Shown: positions 9,461 through 18,999 of the stretch, one piece after another
Layout of the letters: the number at the start of each line of letters is the position of its first letter
Position numbering within the stretch: position 1 is the stretch's first letter
DNA from: CAVVVS01 sp963751355
Lineage (GTDB): Bacteria; Bacteroidota; Ignavibacteria; Ignavibacteriales; Ignavibacteriaceae
DNA length: 64,000 nucleotides
Direction: 5' to 3'
Assembly (NCBI GenBank): GCA_963751355.1
Contig: CAVVVS010000113.1
Coordinates: forward strand, 1 to 64,000
Notes under the pieces: generated by a model
Seen by the model: the letters and a program-made list of their open reading frames with translations, nothing else
Databases searched by the model: none
Told to the model about the DNA's origin: nothing
Translations under genes and position numbers: made by a program

Positions 9461-10222
9461 TTAAACTGTTATGGGAATATTAACATGAATAGAGTCTGCA
9501 AAATCTTTTATTAATCTCCAGTTATCTTCATTCTCAAAGAAGTTGCCGGTAACAATTAATTTTGCCCCGCTTTTAACTTTTTCCCGGGCGGTACGCGGGC
9601 TCCTAATGCCTCCGCCAACCATTACTGGGATTGTGCAATATTCTGAAACCATTTTAATCATTTCGTCGGGAACAGGATATTCGGCACCGGAACCAGCTTC
9701 CAGGTAAATTAATTTCATACCTAAATATTCAGCAGCTAATGCAGTTGCCGCGGCTATTTCCTTCTTGTTTCTCGGTATCGGTAAACTTCCGCTCATATAT
9801 TGAGCAGTATTTGCTGCCCCGGATTCAATCAGCATGTAGCCGGTTGATATTGGTTCTAACTTATTTTTTTTGATGATGGGAGCCGCATGTACGTGTTTGC
9901 CGATTAAATGTTCCGGATTTCTTCCGCTCACTACAGAAAGGTAAAGGATAGCATCCGCAGGGCTGCAAATTTGATCGACACTTCCGGGAAAAATTATTAC
10001 GGGGAGTTTTGATATTCGTTTGATTGTTTTAATAAATTCTTCAAAATTACCTTCCATTAGGAGTAAGCTTCCTCCGACTAAAAATGCATCAACGCCCGAA
10101 TTTTCACAATGTTTTACAAATTCACTCAGTTTTGTTTTTTCCAATTTATCGGGGTCCAACAAAACAAGATATGCTGCGCCTTTAGTTTCTATTGTATTTA
10201 AAAGATAATTAAATGTGTTCAT
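9461..10222 (-). CDS. Geranylgeranylglyceryl-phosphate synthase (PcrB/GGGPS family)
   Basis: A 253-residue TIM-barrel enzyme that joins a polyprenyl diphosphate to sn-glycerol-1-phosphate through an ether bond. Typical segments are LLDPDKLEKTKL at the N terminus, FLVGGSLLL, VIIFPGS, YLSVVSGRNPEHLIGKHV, YLEAGSGAEYPVP and the phosphate-binding VMVGGGIRSP. Length and motifs fit the bacterial/archaeal group II enzymes known from Bacteroidota. The polyprenyl chain length cannot be told from sequence by eye. It lies directly upstream of gmhA; a glycerol-1-phosphate dehydrogenase is not in the window. Confidence 0.92.
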   Translation of the reverse strand: MNTFNYLLNTIETKGAAYLVLLDPDKLEKTKLSEFVKHCENSGVDAFLVGGSLLLMEGNFEEFIKTIKRISKLPVIIFPGSVDQICSPADAILYLSVVSGRNPEHLIGKHVHAAPIIKKNKLEPISTGYMLIESGAANTAQYMSGSLPIPRNKKEIAAATALAAEYLGMKLIYLEAGSGAEYPVPDEMIKMVSEYCTIPVMVGGGIRSPRTAREKVKSGAKLIVTGNFFENEDNWRLIKDFADSIHVNIPITV

Positions 10223-10509
10223 ATCAAGTGATGAAATTACAATCGAATATATGAATTTTGTATTATTAAAGAAAGGACTCGCTTTAGAATAAGATTGTTC
10301 CTGTATACTTATTAAATTTCTGCAGAATAATGCAATCCGGATTTGTTCATTTTGTCAGTACTATGTTGATAATTCATTTAAAGATATAATTTCAAATGAA
10401 CAATTAAAACAACACTCACTTACAACCAATCAATTGCCATTATATATAGAAACCTTCACGAGCCGATTTAATATAATTGGTTCATTAATCAAAGCTGATT
10501 TGCGACTTT

Positions 10510-12699
10510 TCAGTTTTTCATGCTTAATGAAATTCTGCCCCGGTCGATGTCTATTCCAATTATAGTGATATCAATGATGTCACCCACGTTAATTACATCA
10601 AGCGGATTTTTAACAAATTTGTTTGCCATTTGGGATATATGCAAAAGACCGTCCTGTTTTACACCGATATCGACAAAAGCTCCGAAATCGACAACGTTTC
10701 TAACCGTACCTTTTAATTTCATCCCTTCTTTGAGATCTTCCATTTTTAATACATCGCTGCGTAAAATCGGCTTCGGTATATCTTCACGGGGATCCCGACC
10801 GGGTTTTTTTAGGTTTTCGATTATATCAATTAAAGTAGGCTCTCCGATTCCGATTTCTTCCGCAAGTTTCTTTGTTCCTTTCTGCTTAACTATCAGTGAA
10901 ATAATGGCACCTGATTCTTTGATGCTTGCCAGTGAAACATTGAAGTTTTTCAACATCTTTTGAGTAGCCTCGTACGATTCCGGGTGGATGAATGTATTAT
11001 CCAGCGGATTCTTCCCGTTCGGAATTTTTAAAAATCCTGCTGATTGCTCAAAACCCTTCTCACCCAATCCTGTTACGGAAAGAAGATCTTTTCTTTTTGT
11101 GAATTTTCCGTTCGTTTCACGGTACTTTACAATATTTTCGGCGATTCTTTTATTTAATCCTGAAACATATGTCAACAGAGACGCGGAAGCCGTATTAACA
11201 TCAACCCCAACATAGTTTACACAGCTTTCCACGACATCGCCCAATTTCTGAACGAGTAATTTTTGATCAACATCGTGCTGGTATAATCCTACCCCGATTG
11301 ATTTGGGATCGATTTTAACAAGTTCGGCAAGCGGATCCAATAATCTTCTTGCGATAGAAATATTACCGCGCTGGCTCGCTTCGAGGTCGGGGAATTCTCT
11401 TTTTGCAACTGCCGATGCAGAATAAACTGAAGCTCCCGCTTCATTAACTATTATGTAACGGCACTTTAAATTATTTTCTTTTATTAATTCGGCAATAAAG
11501 AACTCTGTTTCCCTGCTGGCGGTGCCGTTTCCGATGGATATCACCTCAACTTTATATTTTTCAAGTAAAGCCGATACAACTTTTTTTGCCCCATCAATTT
11601 TCTTTTGAGGAGGATGAGGATAAATTGTAGCACCTTCAAGATATTTCCCGGTTTTATCGATTACCGCTACCTTTGAACCGGAAACAAATCCGGGATCGAT
11701 TCCCATAATAATTTTATTTGAGAACGGCGGCTGCAATAATAACTGCCGTAAGTTTGATGCGAAAATTTCTATTGCGTGAAGATCGGCAATTTCAGTGAGA
11801 TGATTTCTGACATCTTTTTCCAGAGAAGGATAGGTGAGTCTGGTGAAAGCATCTTCAATAACAGAATCGATTATTTCCATAAAAACAGAGTCTTTATAGT
11901 TTAGGAATTTGTTTTTCATTTTCTTAAGTATTTCCGGCGGTTCAAAATTAAAGCTAACTTTTAAAGCTTTTTCTTTTTCACCGCGGTTGAGGGCTAAAAT
12001 TTGATATGGTTTTATTTTGGTTATATCAGCCTGGAATTCATAGTAGATTTGATAAATTTCCTTTTTATCTTTCTCTTTTTGTTTTTCACTTATCTTGGCA
12101 TCAGATGCCTTTTCTTTTACCTTCTCAGATTTTACTGCGGAATTTTCCAATAAATATTCCCTCACTTCTTTTCTAACCTCCGCATTATCGTTTATCATCT
12201 CAGCAATAATATCTTTTGCACCTTGTAGCGCTTCTTCTATATTGTTAACACCTTTTTCTTCGTTGATAAACTCAGACAGCTTTTCATCAAAATTGCCCTC
12301 AAAATTCGAATTCTCAAGTATAAATATTGCCAGAAGTTCGAGCCCCTTTGCCTTGGCAATTGTTCCTCTTGTTTTTCTTTTGGGTTTGTAGGGAAGGTAC
12401 AAGTCTTCCAGTTCCTGAAGTTTAATGCACTCCATTAACTTTGCTTTAAGTTCGTCAGTAAGTTTACCTTGTTCTTCAATGCTTTTTAAAATCGTTTGCC
12501 TGCGGTCATCGAGAAGGGTTAAATAATTCAACCGGTCTTCAATTTGACGCAGAATATCCTCATCCAATCCCCCGGTATGTTCTTTCCGGTATCGGGCAAT
12601 GAATGGTATTGTGGCATCTTCTTCAAATAACTTGATAACCGCTTGCACTTGTTGTAGATTTATTTTGAGTTCTTTTGCAATTATTGATGGAATGTTCAT
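10510..12699 (-). CDS. tex: Tex-family RNA-binding transcription accessory protein
   Basis: A 729-residue cytoplasmic protein with the full Tex architecture: N-terminal helical region (AKELKINLQQVQAVIKLFEEDATIPFIARYRKEHTGG split over the first 45 residues), central YqgF/RNase H-like fold (IIMGIDPGFVSGSKVAVID at about residue 330), tandem helix-hairpin-helix segments (VNTASASLLTYVSGL; LLSVTGLGEKGFEQ) and a C-terminal S1 RNA-binding domain (GMKLKGTVRNVVDFGAFVDIGVKQDGLLHIS). Tex proteins bind nucleic acid and affect transcription and stress responses. It is monocistronic, divergent from the ArsC-like gene. Complete and of normal length, apart from a slightly expanded lysine-rich linker near residues 195-215. 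Confidence 0.95.
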   Translation of the reverse strand: MNIPSIIAKELKINLQQVQAVIKLFEEDATIPFIARYRKEHTGGLDEDILRQIEDRLNYLTLLDDRRQTILKSIEEQGKLTDELKAKLMECIKLQELEDLYLPYKPKRKTRGTIAKAKGLELLAIFILENSNFEGNFDEKLSEFINEEKGVNNIEEALQGAKDIIAEMINDNAEVRKEVREYLLENSAVKSEKVKEKASDAKISEKQKEKDKKEIYQIYYEFQADITKIKPYQILALNRGEKEKALKVSFNFEPPEILKKMKNKFLNYKDSVFMEIIDSVIEDAFTRLTYPSLEKDVRNHLTEIADLHAIEIFASNLRQLLLQPPFSNKIIMGIDPGFVSGSKVAVIDKTGKYLEGATIYPHPPQKKIDGAKKVVSALLEKYKVEVISIGNGTASRETEFFIAELIKENNLKCRYIIVNEAGASVYSASAVAKREFPDLEASQRGNISIARRLLDPLAELVKIDPKSIGVGLYQHDVDQKLLVQKLGDVVESCVNYVGVDVNTASASLLTYVSGLNKRIAENIVKYRETNGKFTKRKDLLSVTGLGEKGFEQSAGFLKIPNGKNPLDNTFIHPESYEATQKMLKNFNVSLASIKESGAIISLIVKQKGTKKLAEEIGIGEPTLIDIIENLKKPGRDPREDIPKPILRSDVLKMEDLKEGMKLKGTVRNVVDFGAFVDIGVKQDGLLHISQMANKFVKNPLDVINVGDIIDITIIGIDIDRGRISLSMKN

Positions 12700-12811
12700 A
12701 GTCTAAATAAGCATTTTATAAATTAATTTTTAATTAAAGAGAACTTAAACTAAAAGCAAAGATAGTTATTTTTCAAGTTGAATTAATTAAACTTTTTTAT
12801 AAGGAGTTTCA

Positions 12812-13162
12812 ATGGATAAAATAGTTGTTTATGAAAAACCTACCTGCACTACCTGTCGAAAAGTAGCTAAAATCCTCTCGGAAAATGGTGTTAAGTTTGA
12901 AAAAGTGAATTATTATATTGATCCATTCAGCAAATCAAAATTAAAAACCCTGCTGAAAAAGATGAATATGAAACCTTCGGAAATTTTAAGAAAAAATGAA
13001 AAGATTTATAAAGAGCTTCAAATTAGTAAAAAGGGCTATACGGAAGAACAAATATTAGACCTTATGGTTAAGCATCCCGATTTGGTACAAAGACCGGTTG
13101 TTCAAAAAGGAGATAAAGTAATTTTAGCACGTCCGCCTGAAAAAATTAATGAATTATTTTAA
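12812..13162 (+). CDS. ArsC/Spx-family thioredoxin-fold protein
   Basis: A 116-residue protein with the ArsC-like thioredoxin fold: VYEKPTCTTCRKVAKIL at the N terminus (Cys12 and Cys15, a CxxC as in Spx/MgsR proteins), KMNMKPSEILRKNE in the middle and LVQRPVVQKGDKVILARPPEKI at the C terminus. The RPVV motif is a family hallmark. It may be a glutaredoxin-dependent arsenate reductase or an uncharacterised reductase; no other arsenic gene is nearby, so arsenic resistance is not supported by context. A clear AAGGAG ribosome-binding site precedes the start. Its stop codon overlaps the 3' end of the convergent PPK2 gene by 4 bp. Confidence 0.88.
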   Translation: MDKIVVYEKPTCTTCRKVAKILSENGVKFEKVNYYIDPFSKSKLKTLLKKMNMKPSEILRKNEKIYKELQISKKGYTEEQILDLMVKHPDLVQRPVVQKGDKVILARPPEKINELF

Positions 13163-14031
13163 TTATGTGAATCATTTTCTTCCAATTTTTTTTTACAAAG
13201 TTGAAGATTATCTAATTGTTCTTTATTAAGCCGGGGATAATTAAGATTTAAGCTTTTCATTTTATCAACGATTACCTGTGAAACGGAAAGCCGCATAAAC
13301 CATTTATGATCTGCGGGAATAACATACCAGGGTGCATGTTTACTGCTGGTGGAGGAAATAGCTTCTGCATAGCATTTTTGATAATCATCCCAGTAAGATC
13401 TTTCTTTAATATCGGCTTCGGAAAATTTCCAATTTTTATCTTCTTTATCAATACGTTTCAAGAATCTCTTTTTTTGTTCTTCCTTAGATACATGAAGGAA
13501 AAATTTTAAAATTACAATCCCGTTTTCGTATAGGTATTTTTCATAATCATTAATTTCTCTAAACCGCATTTGCCAGACATCTTTCCCAATTAATTCTTTC
13601 GGTATTTTTTGATTCTTTAATAAATCATGAACTCTTACTACGAGAACTTCTTCGTAGTAAGAACGATTAAATATTCCTATTCTTCCTCTTTCTGGCAGTG
13701 ATTTATTAATTCGCCAAAGATAATCATGATTTAGTTCTTCAGAAGACGGCTGCTTAAAACTAAATACCTGGGTACCCTGCGGATTTAAACCACTCATCAC
13801 GTGTTTAATCGTACTGTCTTTTCCTGCAGCATCCATAGCCTGAAAAATTAACAACATTGCATATTTACTCCCAGCATAAAGTTTTGCCTGAAGTTTTTTC
13901 ATTTCTTTTATATTATTCTTTAAAATCTTCTTCGCTTCTTTTTTTGATTTAAAATTGCCGGTATCGGAAGTGCTGTATTCCCAAAGATTAACATTACTGT
14001 CAGCTTTAACCAAGAATTTCATTGAAGCCAT
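13159..14031 (-). CDS. Polyphosphate kinase 2 family protein (PPK2)
   Basis: A 290-residue cytoplasmic enzyme using polyphosphate to phosphorylate nucleotides (AMP/ADP or GDP, depending on class). The Walker A-like loop is MDAAGKDS (about 66-73), followed by TIKHVMSGLNPQG; the Walker B-like strand is GRIGIFNRSYYEEVLVVRVH, and a lid segment carries KKRFLKRIDKEDKNW. The string NPQGTQVFSFKQPS resembles class III PPK2 enzymes, which act on both AMP and ADP, but class assignment by eye is tentative. It is single-gene, convergent with and overlapping the ArsC-like gene by 4 bp. The start Met could also be residue 4. Confidence 0.92.
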   Translation of the reverse strand: MASMKFLVKADSNVNLWEYSTSDTGNFKSKKEAKKILKNNIKEMKKLQAKLYAGSKYAMLLIFQAMDAAGKDSTIKHVMSGLNPQGTQVFSFKQPSSEELNHDYLWRINKSLPERGRIGIFNRSYYEEVLVVRVHDLLKNQKIPKELIGKDVWQMRFREINDYEKYLYENGIVILKFFLHVSKEEQKKRFLKRIDKEDKNWKFSEADIKERSYWDDYQKCYAEAISSTSSKHAPWYVIPADHKWFMRLSVSQVIVDKMKSLNLNYPRLNKEQLDNLQLCKKKLEENDSHN

Positions 14032-14207
14032 AATTTTTAATCCTTTAATGGTTGATACTTAATTTGTTTTAATATAATAATATTGAATGTAAACTTCTTT
14101 AAAACGCACTATATGGTATAATATGAAAAGTATTTTTCAATTATTTTTTTATGATTTATATTTATAAGAATTAATGTTTCCTAAATCAAATCATCAAGCG
14201 GACAAAT

Positions 14208-14606
14208 TTAGTTGATTGTTGCAAGGGGAGTGATTTTGCAGCCTTTAATTCCCACTTCTGAAAGCGAGCGTCTGTCTTTAAACGGTATAAAATATAAACC
14301 TGCCGAACTGCCTGTCCTTTTTTCATAAGCTTTTAATGAACCCGAGACAGACTTGATTATTTCTACGGTATCAGCTCTAAAAATAAGTTTGAAATTAAAT
14401 GCAATTCCGTAATCATTAAAATTGTCGAGCTTCACCACAATTCCATTATTATAATTATCGGCTTCCGGGTAAAATATAAAAGAGATTTTGAAGCCTTCAT
14501 TATTATATAAGGTATTCCAAATTGAATCTTTTTTTGTTTGAGCATCGGAAGAATTAGTAAGTGTAATTACAAAATAAAGAATGTAAGGAAATATCTTTAA
14601 TATCAT
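14208..14606 (-). CDS. Small secreted protein of unknown function
   Basis: A 132-residue protein with an N-terminal signal sequence (MILKIFPYILYFVITLTNSSDAQ) followed by a short, beta-rich mature part containing FKISFIFYPEAD and YGIAFNFKLIFRADTVEIIKS. I do not recognise a family. It precedes the PPK2 gene on the same strand with a 176-bp gap and follows the PLP-decarboxylase gene by 57 bp, so it may be co-transcribed with the latter. Confidence 0.6.
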   Translation of the reverse strand: MILKIFPYILYFVITLTNSSDAQTKKDSIWNTLYNNEGFKISFIFYPEADNYNNGIVVKLDNFNDYGIAFNFKLIFRADTVEIIKSVSGSLKAYEKRTGSSAGLYFIPFKDRRSLSEVGIKGCKITPLATIN

Positions 14607-14663
14607 AAGTTAATTAAAGAATTAATTATTTTGAATGACATTAAAAAAGAGAGTATGGCTTTC

Positions 14664-15956
14664 TCAACTCCAAAATTCAAAAAGGTCTGCTTCAGTTTCT
14701 CTTTCTTTTAACAACTTAAAATTTTCACCGTCATTGTAATAGCCTAAAACTTTAGGCATCTGCCGGCTGTTATATCTTGACCACATGCCGTATGTATATG
14801 CTCCCGTATCATGAATAATGATAAAATCACCTTCATTAACTTCTGGAAGTTCAACTTTTTTTGCCACAAAGTCACCTGCAAAACAAAGCGGACCTGCAAT
14901 GTTATAGGTTTTTTTAACGGTGTCCTTTTTTAAATTTCCGTTTTTATCGAGAACTGAAATTTCATGATGCCAGACTTCAGGATTATAAGCTTTTCTCAAA
15001 AACATATCGGCTCCCAGATGAATCATTAGTGTATTAATTTCTTTACTTCCTTTTACATACTCAACACGGCTTGCCGCCCATCCGGTATTTGCAAAAATAT
15101 ATCTTCCGAATTCTGTTATTAACCTAAATTTACCTGAGAAAATTTCGGGATATTTTGAGTGAAGAATTGTTTTATATTTATTCATACCTATAATTTTTTT
15201 ACCGCTTTGGTACGAAACCGGTAGTCCGCCGCCGATATCAAAAATATTTATTCTTTTAGAAGTGCCGCTCTTATTTAGCTTTTCGTTCGCTTCTTTAACA
15301 AAATCATAAACTATACCTATGCCTTTTTCCAGCAGTTCAACATCAATTCCCTGTGAACCTATATGCAGATGAACACCGGTCAGCCAATCATAATTTAAGA
15401 ATGCACCAAGCAATTCACTTCTGTATTCTTTTATGGGAACACCGAATTTTGAATACTCTCCGGCAACGCTCGTAGCAGAAATAGTTCCCGTTCCCACCTG
15501 AGGATTTATTCTTACTCCAATTGAACTTTTTGAATTTGTTTTCTTTAAAGTTGTTGAAATTCTCTTTAGCTCGTACAAAGAATCAGCATTTATATGAATT
15601 CCTCTGCTTAAAGCAAATTCAATTTCTTCAAAAGTTTTTACGGGAGAATCGAAAACAATCTTGTCAGGAGAGATTCCTGTTTTCAATGCCAGATATAATT
15701 CGGGTAATGAAGCTGCTTCCAAACCAGTATTAAGCTTACCTATGTATTTTAAAATTGATGTTAAAGGATTAGATTTAATTGCTATTGCATGAAGCGTGTT
15801 TGGAGGGAATAGATTTATTAAATCTTCTATTCTTTTTTTAAGAAAAGTAAGATCATAAAAGACAACCGAAGTATCTTTAAGACCCGATAATTTGTCTTTA
15901 CTTAAAGCGCTGATAAATGTCTTACTGATTTGTTGTATAGTTAAATTGGAAAACAT
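14664..15956 (-). CDS. Group IV PLP-dependent decarboxylase (diaminopimelate decarboxylase-like)
   Basis: A 430-residue enzyme with an alanine-racemase-type barrel followed by the group IV decarboxylase C-terminal sheet domain. Lys61 in HAIAIKSNPL should bind PLP. Other family motifs are VGVRINPQVG-like GVRINPQ, GVHLHIGSQG, FDIGGGLPVSY (phosphate binding), TEFGRYI in place of EPGR, GPLCFAGDF (Cys/Asp of the second active-site half) and DTGAYTYGMWSRYNSRQMP. It may be LysA or a relative that decarboxylates another amino acid; the FGR variant and lack of lysine-pathway neighbours make me avoid a gene name. Followed by a small secreted protein gene. Confidence 0.82.
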   Translation of the reverse strand: MFSNLTIQQISKTFISALSKDKLSGLKDTSVVFYDLTFLKKRIEDLINLFPPNTLHAIAIKSNPLTSILKYIGKLNTGLEAASLPELYLALKTGISPDKIVFDSPVKTFEEIEFALSRGIHINADSLYELKRISTTLKKTNSKSSIGVRINPQVGTGTISATSVAGEYSKFGVPIKEYRSELLGAFLNYDWLTGVHLHIGSQGIDVELLEKGIGIVYDFVKEANEKLNKSGTSKRINIFDIGGGLPVSYQSGKKIIGMNKYKTILHSKYPEIFSGKFRLITEFGRYIFANTGWAASRVEYVKGSKEINTLMIHLGADMFLRKAYNPEVWHHEISVLDKNGNLKKDTVKKTYNIAGPLCFAGDFVAKKVELPEVNEGDFIIIHDTGAYTYGMWSRYNSRQMPKVLGYYNDGENFKLLKERETEADLFEFWS

Positions 15957-16100
15957 GTTTAATTATCCTGAGTTTGATATCCGGTAAGTTATATAAACAT
16001 ATTGAATAGTTAAAATTGCTAAATCTCCACCAGCGTAGGTCAATTTGCCAAGTTGACCGGCAATAAATAATTGTAAAACAATCAGACCAATCTATAGAAT

Positions 16101-16766
16101 TTAATTTTTACGCTGAGCTAAAAACCATTCATAAAGCTCTTGGTTATTATAAGTTTGTGTCCATGAATCATGCACCGCTTCGGGGTACACGGTAAATTTA
16201 GGATGACCCCCGCAATCTTTAAGTGCTCTTACCATCTTAAGAGATTTTTCAACCGGTACAACATTATCTTTTGCACCGTGAAATACCCAAACAGGAAGAT
16301 TTTTTATTTTGCATGCTTGTTCCGGATTTCCACCTCCACAGATTGGTGCAGCAGCCGCAAATAAATCGGGATATTCGATTGCAGTCTCCCATGTCCCAAA
16401 ACCGCCCATACTTAAACCTGTTAAGTATATCCTGGAAATATCAACCTTATATTTTAATAAAATTTCATCCAATATCGCTTTTATATCAGCAGGAATCCAT
16501 CGTTTTCCCGGCTTACATTGCGGAGATACAATTATAAAAGGGAGCGAAGGATCGTTTTCCACTATTTTTGGGGGTCCGTGTTTTTTTACGAGTTCAATAT
16601 CGGTACCTCTTTCGCCGGCTCCATGCAAAAATAACATCAACGGATAAACAGCGTTATCACTGTTAAAATTTTTCGGCAGAAAGATTAAATATTTTTCATT
16701 AATATTTTTCGAAGAATTATTTTCGAAAATTTCAACTTGCTGCGATAAATATTTTTTAGTGATCAT
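16101..16766 (-). CDS. Alpha/beta hydrolase, predicted carboxylesterase/peptidase
   Basis: A 221-residue single-domain hydrolase without signal peptide. The oxyanion-hole region is LFLHGAGERG, the nucleophile elbow GLSMGG contains Ser119, Asp167 lies in HGAKDNVVP and His199 in PEAVHDSW, giving a full triad. The string RWIPADIKAILDEILLKYKVDISRIY is split as in the esterase/phospholipase family that also includes feruloyl-esterase-like and dienelactone-hydrolase-like proteins. The substrate is unknown. It stands alone, with 144 bp to the decarboxylase gene downstream. Confidence 0.87.
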   Translation of the reverse strand: MITKKYLSQQVEIFENNSSKNINEKYLIFLPKNFNSDNAVYPLMLFLHGAGERGTDIELVKKHGPPKIVENDPSLPFIIVSPQCKPGKRWIPADIKAILDEILLKYKVDISRIYLTGLSMGGFGTWETAIEYPDLFAAAAPICGGGNPEQACKIKNLPVWVFHGAKDNVVPVEKSLKMVRALKDCGGHPKFTVYPEAVHDSWTQTYNNQELYEWFLAQRKN

Positions 16767-17137
16767 TTTTATATCGGAACAGCTTTTTAAAAAATAGAAT
16801 GGGAAAAAACGTTAATACAATATATGATTTCATCACAATATCCCCAACCGGATAAATTACTTTAAGTGAATATATTAGATTTTCTACAAAATGGTTTATT
16901 CGTTATTCCCGTAGCAGATGAAAACTTGGCGGTAAAGGATTTACCCATATTTTATGGATACTTCGCATGATGGTTATCATTGACCTAGCAATGTTATAAG
17001 TACAGTTATTATTGATAAGATATCTAAAATTATTAAAATTTAATTTCTTAATATCCGGCATCTACCAAAATGAACAAAAAATTAACCGGGATTTTATCTT
17101 CATAAATATACAGCCTAAAGAAAACGATTAATGTAAA
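16767..17137. other. Intergenic region, nothing recognised
   Basis: A 371-bp AT-rich gap between two minus-strand genes. No plausible coding frame, hairpin-plus-T-run or repeat was noticed. Confidence 0.5.
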
Positions 17138-17533
17138 TTAATTTCTCGAATCGGATATTCCTTTATTCACACCCGTGTTTTCAAATATTTGAACTGTTTC
17201 TTCTTGTATCAATACCCAGATTGTATAAGCACCGGCAGCGGTACCGAATGGGAAATTCAGTAGTCCTATAACCGAAATAACCAGCATCAAAACTCTTGCC
17301 CAGTTTTTAAATTTCAATAAGCCTATTCCCCCGATAATTCCGGGCAGTGATACGATTAACAAAAATGATGATACAAAGGCTGCAACAATCAATGTAATTG
17401 CAGAAGCTTCACGTTCACCTGAAAGAAGTCCGGCACCGGCAATAATTAAAAAAACAATAATTGCTGCAATTAGTCCCATTGCTCCCAGTACGATATTTAA
17501 AATTGCTGCAATAGTTATATGTCTTTCCATCAT
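17138..17533 (-). CDS. Small integral membrane protein of unknown function
   Basis: A 131-residue protein that is almost entirely hydrophobic, with about three to four membrane helices: around residues 8-32 (NIVLGAMGLIAAIIVFLIIA), 45-62, 65-78 and 85-105. The middle contains glycine-rich LPGIIGGIGLLKFKNWARVL, a pattern seen in small DUF4064-like or other unnamed membrane families; I cannot assign it. Two adjacent ATG codons are possible starts. Monocistronic. Confidence 0.65.
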   Translation of the reverse strand: MMERHITIAAILNIVLGAMGLIAAIIVFLIIAGAGLLSGEREASAITLIVAAFVSSFLLIVSLPGIIGGIGLLKFKNWARVLMLVISVIGLLNFPFGTAAGAYTIWVLIQEETVQIFENTGVNKGISDSRN

Positions 17534-18081
17534 ATCACCTATTTAATAAAATCCATGATTAATTATTTATATGCTATTGTAAATTTAGTAAACAAAGAAT
17601 TATAAAAATCAATCATATCATCTTCCAAAAAACTGCAATACTAATTTCTAAATCGCAACCAAATAATAATTAAAGTTTTTTATCATCTATTGATAATTGT
17701 CAGTTTAAATTTATTTACAATATTTTATAGAATTTAATTGTATCGTTGAACTCATTATTTGTGAGAGAATGTTCCCCTTAAAAATTATCAATTCTGTGAT
17801 AAAACAAACGATTAAATGGATAAAAAATCAAGTAGTTTTTATTAAAATTAATATTCATGAAAATGGTAATAACGGCAATGGTTTTATTCCATAGTTAAAT
17901 AGAGGCTTTATGTTATGCACAGATAATTATTTCCAAAATTATGGTCGAAAGAAATTATTCTATAAAAGGGAACGAATATTTCGCCTGCAAACACGAAACA
18001 ACCATGTAAATCTTGATAAAGGCTACGGAAAATTGTTAATTAGTTTCAAAAATATTCTAATATATTTATGAAAGAATATAT
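17534..18081. other. Divergent intergenic region, no gene seen
   Basis: A 548-bp AT-rich spacer between the small membrane protein (minus) and tag (plus). Only very short open frames were found. The promoters of both genes should lie here, but no motif stands out clearly enough to mark. Confidence 0.5.
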
Positions 18082-18657
18082 ATGATAAAACGGTGCGCCT
18101 GGAGTACTAATGATCCTTTATATATAGATTATCACGATAAGGAGTGGGGGGTGCCCGTACATATCGATAAAAAACTTTTCGAAATGCTTATCCTGGAGGG
18201 TGCGCAAGCTGGCTTAAGCTGGATTACAGTCCTTAAAAAAAGGGAAAATTACAGAGCAGCTCTTGATAATTTCGATTACCGGAAAATTGCCTGCTATGAC
18301 GACAATAAGGTGAAAGAGCTTCTCGAAAACGAGGGAATAATAAGGAATAAACTTAAGATTCATGCGGCAATTCAAAATGCAAATGCTTTTATTTCTATTC
18401 AGAATGAATACGGAAGTTTTGATAAATATATCTGGCAGTTCTTAGAAGGAAAATCTCTTGTAAATAATTGGAAGCAGATAAACGAAGTTCCTGCTAAAAC
18501 GGAAATCTCGGATAAAATGAGTAAAGATTTGAAAAAGCGTGGTTTTAAATTTGTCGGATCTACTATATGTTATTCATTTATGCAGGCTGTGGGAATGGTG
18601 AATGATCATACCACCGATTGTTTCAGGCACGAAGAAATAAATTCTTTTAACTATTAG
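18082..18657 (+). CDS. tag: DNA-3-methyladenine glycosylase I
   Basis: A 191-residue base-excision-repair enzyme that removes 3-methyladenine from DNA. The N terminus RCAWSTNDPLYIDYHDKEWGVP carries the Cys and His zinc ligands, and the C terminus NDHTTDCFRH supplies the second His/Cys pair. The catalytic-pocket signature LILEGAQAGLSWITVLKKRENY is intact. Normal length for the family. First gene of a plus-strand run leading through Trm112 and the methyltransferase-like gene; gap to the next gene is 117 bp. Confidence 0.95.
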   Translation: MIKRCAWSTNDPLYIDYHDKEWGVPVHIDKKLFEMLILEGAQAGLSWITVLKKRENYRAALDNFDYRKIACYDDNKVKELLENEGIIRNKLKIHAAIQNANAFISIQNEYGSFDKYIWQFLEGKSLVNNWKQINEVPAKTEISDKMSKDLKKRGFKFVGSTICYSFMQAVGMVNDHTTDCFRHEEINSFNY

Positions 18658-18774
18658 ATTAGTAATTTTTCAAGTTTTAACTGAAATGGGCACGGAGTAA
18701 ATAAAAATACGCAAATGCTTAATTTGTGATATAGCGGATTTAAGTTTAATTTTAGGCAATTAGTAGGAGGCATT

Positions 18775-18990
18775 ATGATTAACAAAGATTTGTTGGATAT
18801 TCTCTGTTGTCCCGAATCCAAAGCCGATTTGGTTCTTGAGGGTGACTTTTTAGTCTCAACCGATAAAAATACCCGCCGGAGGTATAGAATTGAAGAAGAC
18901 ATTCCAATTATGCTTATTGATGAATCGGAGCAATTGAGTATTAAAGATTGGACTTCAATCATGAAAAAACACGGCAGAAAGGCAGAGTAA
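18775..18990 (+). CDS. Trm112 family protein
   Basis: A 71-residue Trm112/YcaR-type protein: LLDILCCPESKADL at the N terminus and the closing YRIEEDIPIMLIDES, the typical end of the beta-domain. In eukaryotes and archaea Trm112 activates methyltransferases; bacterial members are small proteins of less certain role. Two adjacent cysteines are present, but the second metal-binding pair of some members is missing. A strong AGGAGG ribosome-binding site precedes the ATG. It ends 9 bp before the next gene. Confidence 0.88.
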   Translation: MINKDLLDILCCPESKADLVLEGDFLVSTDKNTRRRYRIEEDIPIMLIDESEQLSIKDWTSIMKKHGRKAE

Positions 18991-18999
18991 AATTTTTCG

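Noticed and set aside
12812..13162. Arsenic-resistance operon
   Set aside because: Only an ArsC-like gene is present; no arsB, acr3 or arsR is nearby, so resistance is not supported.
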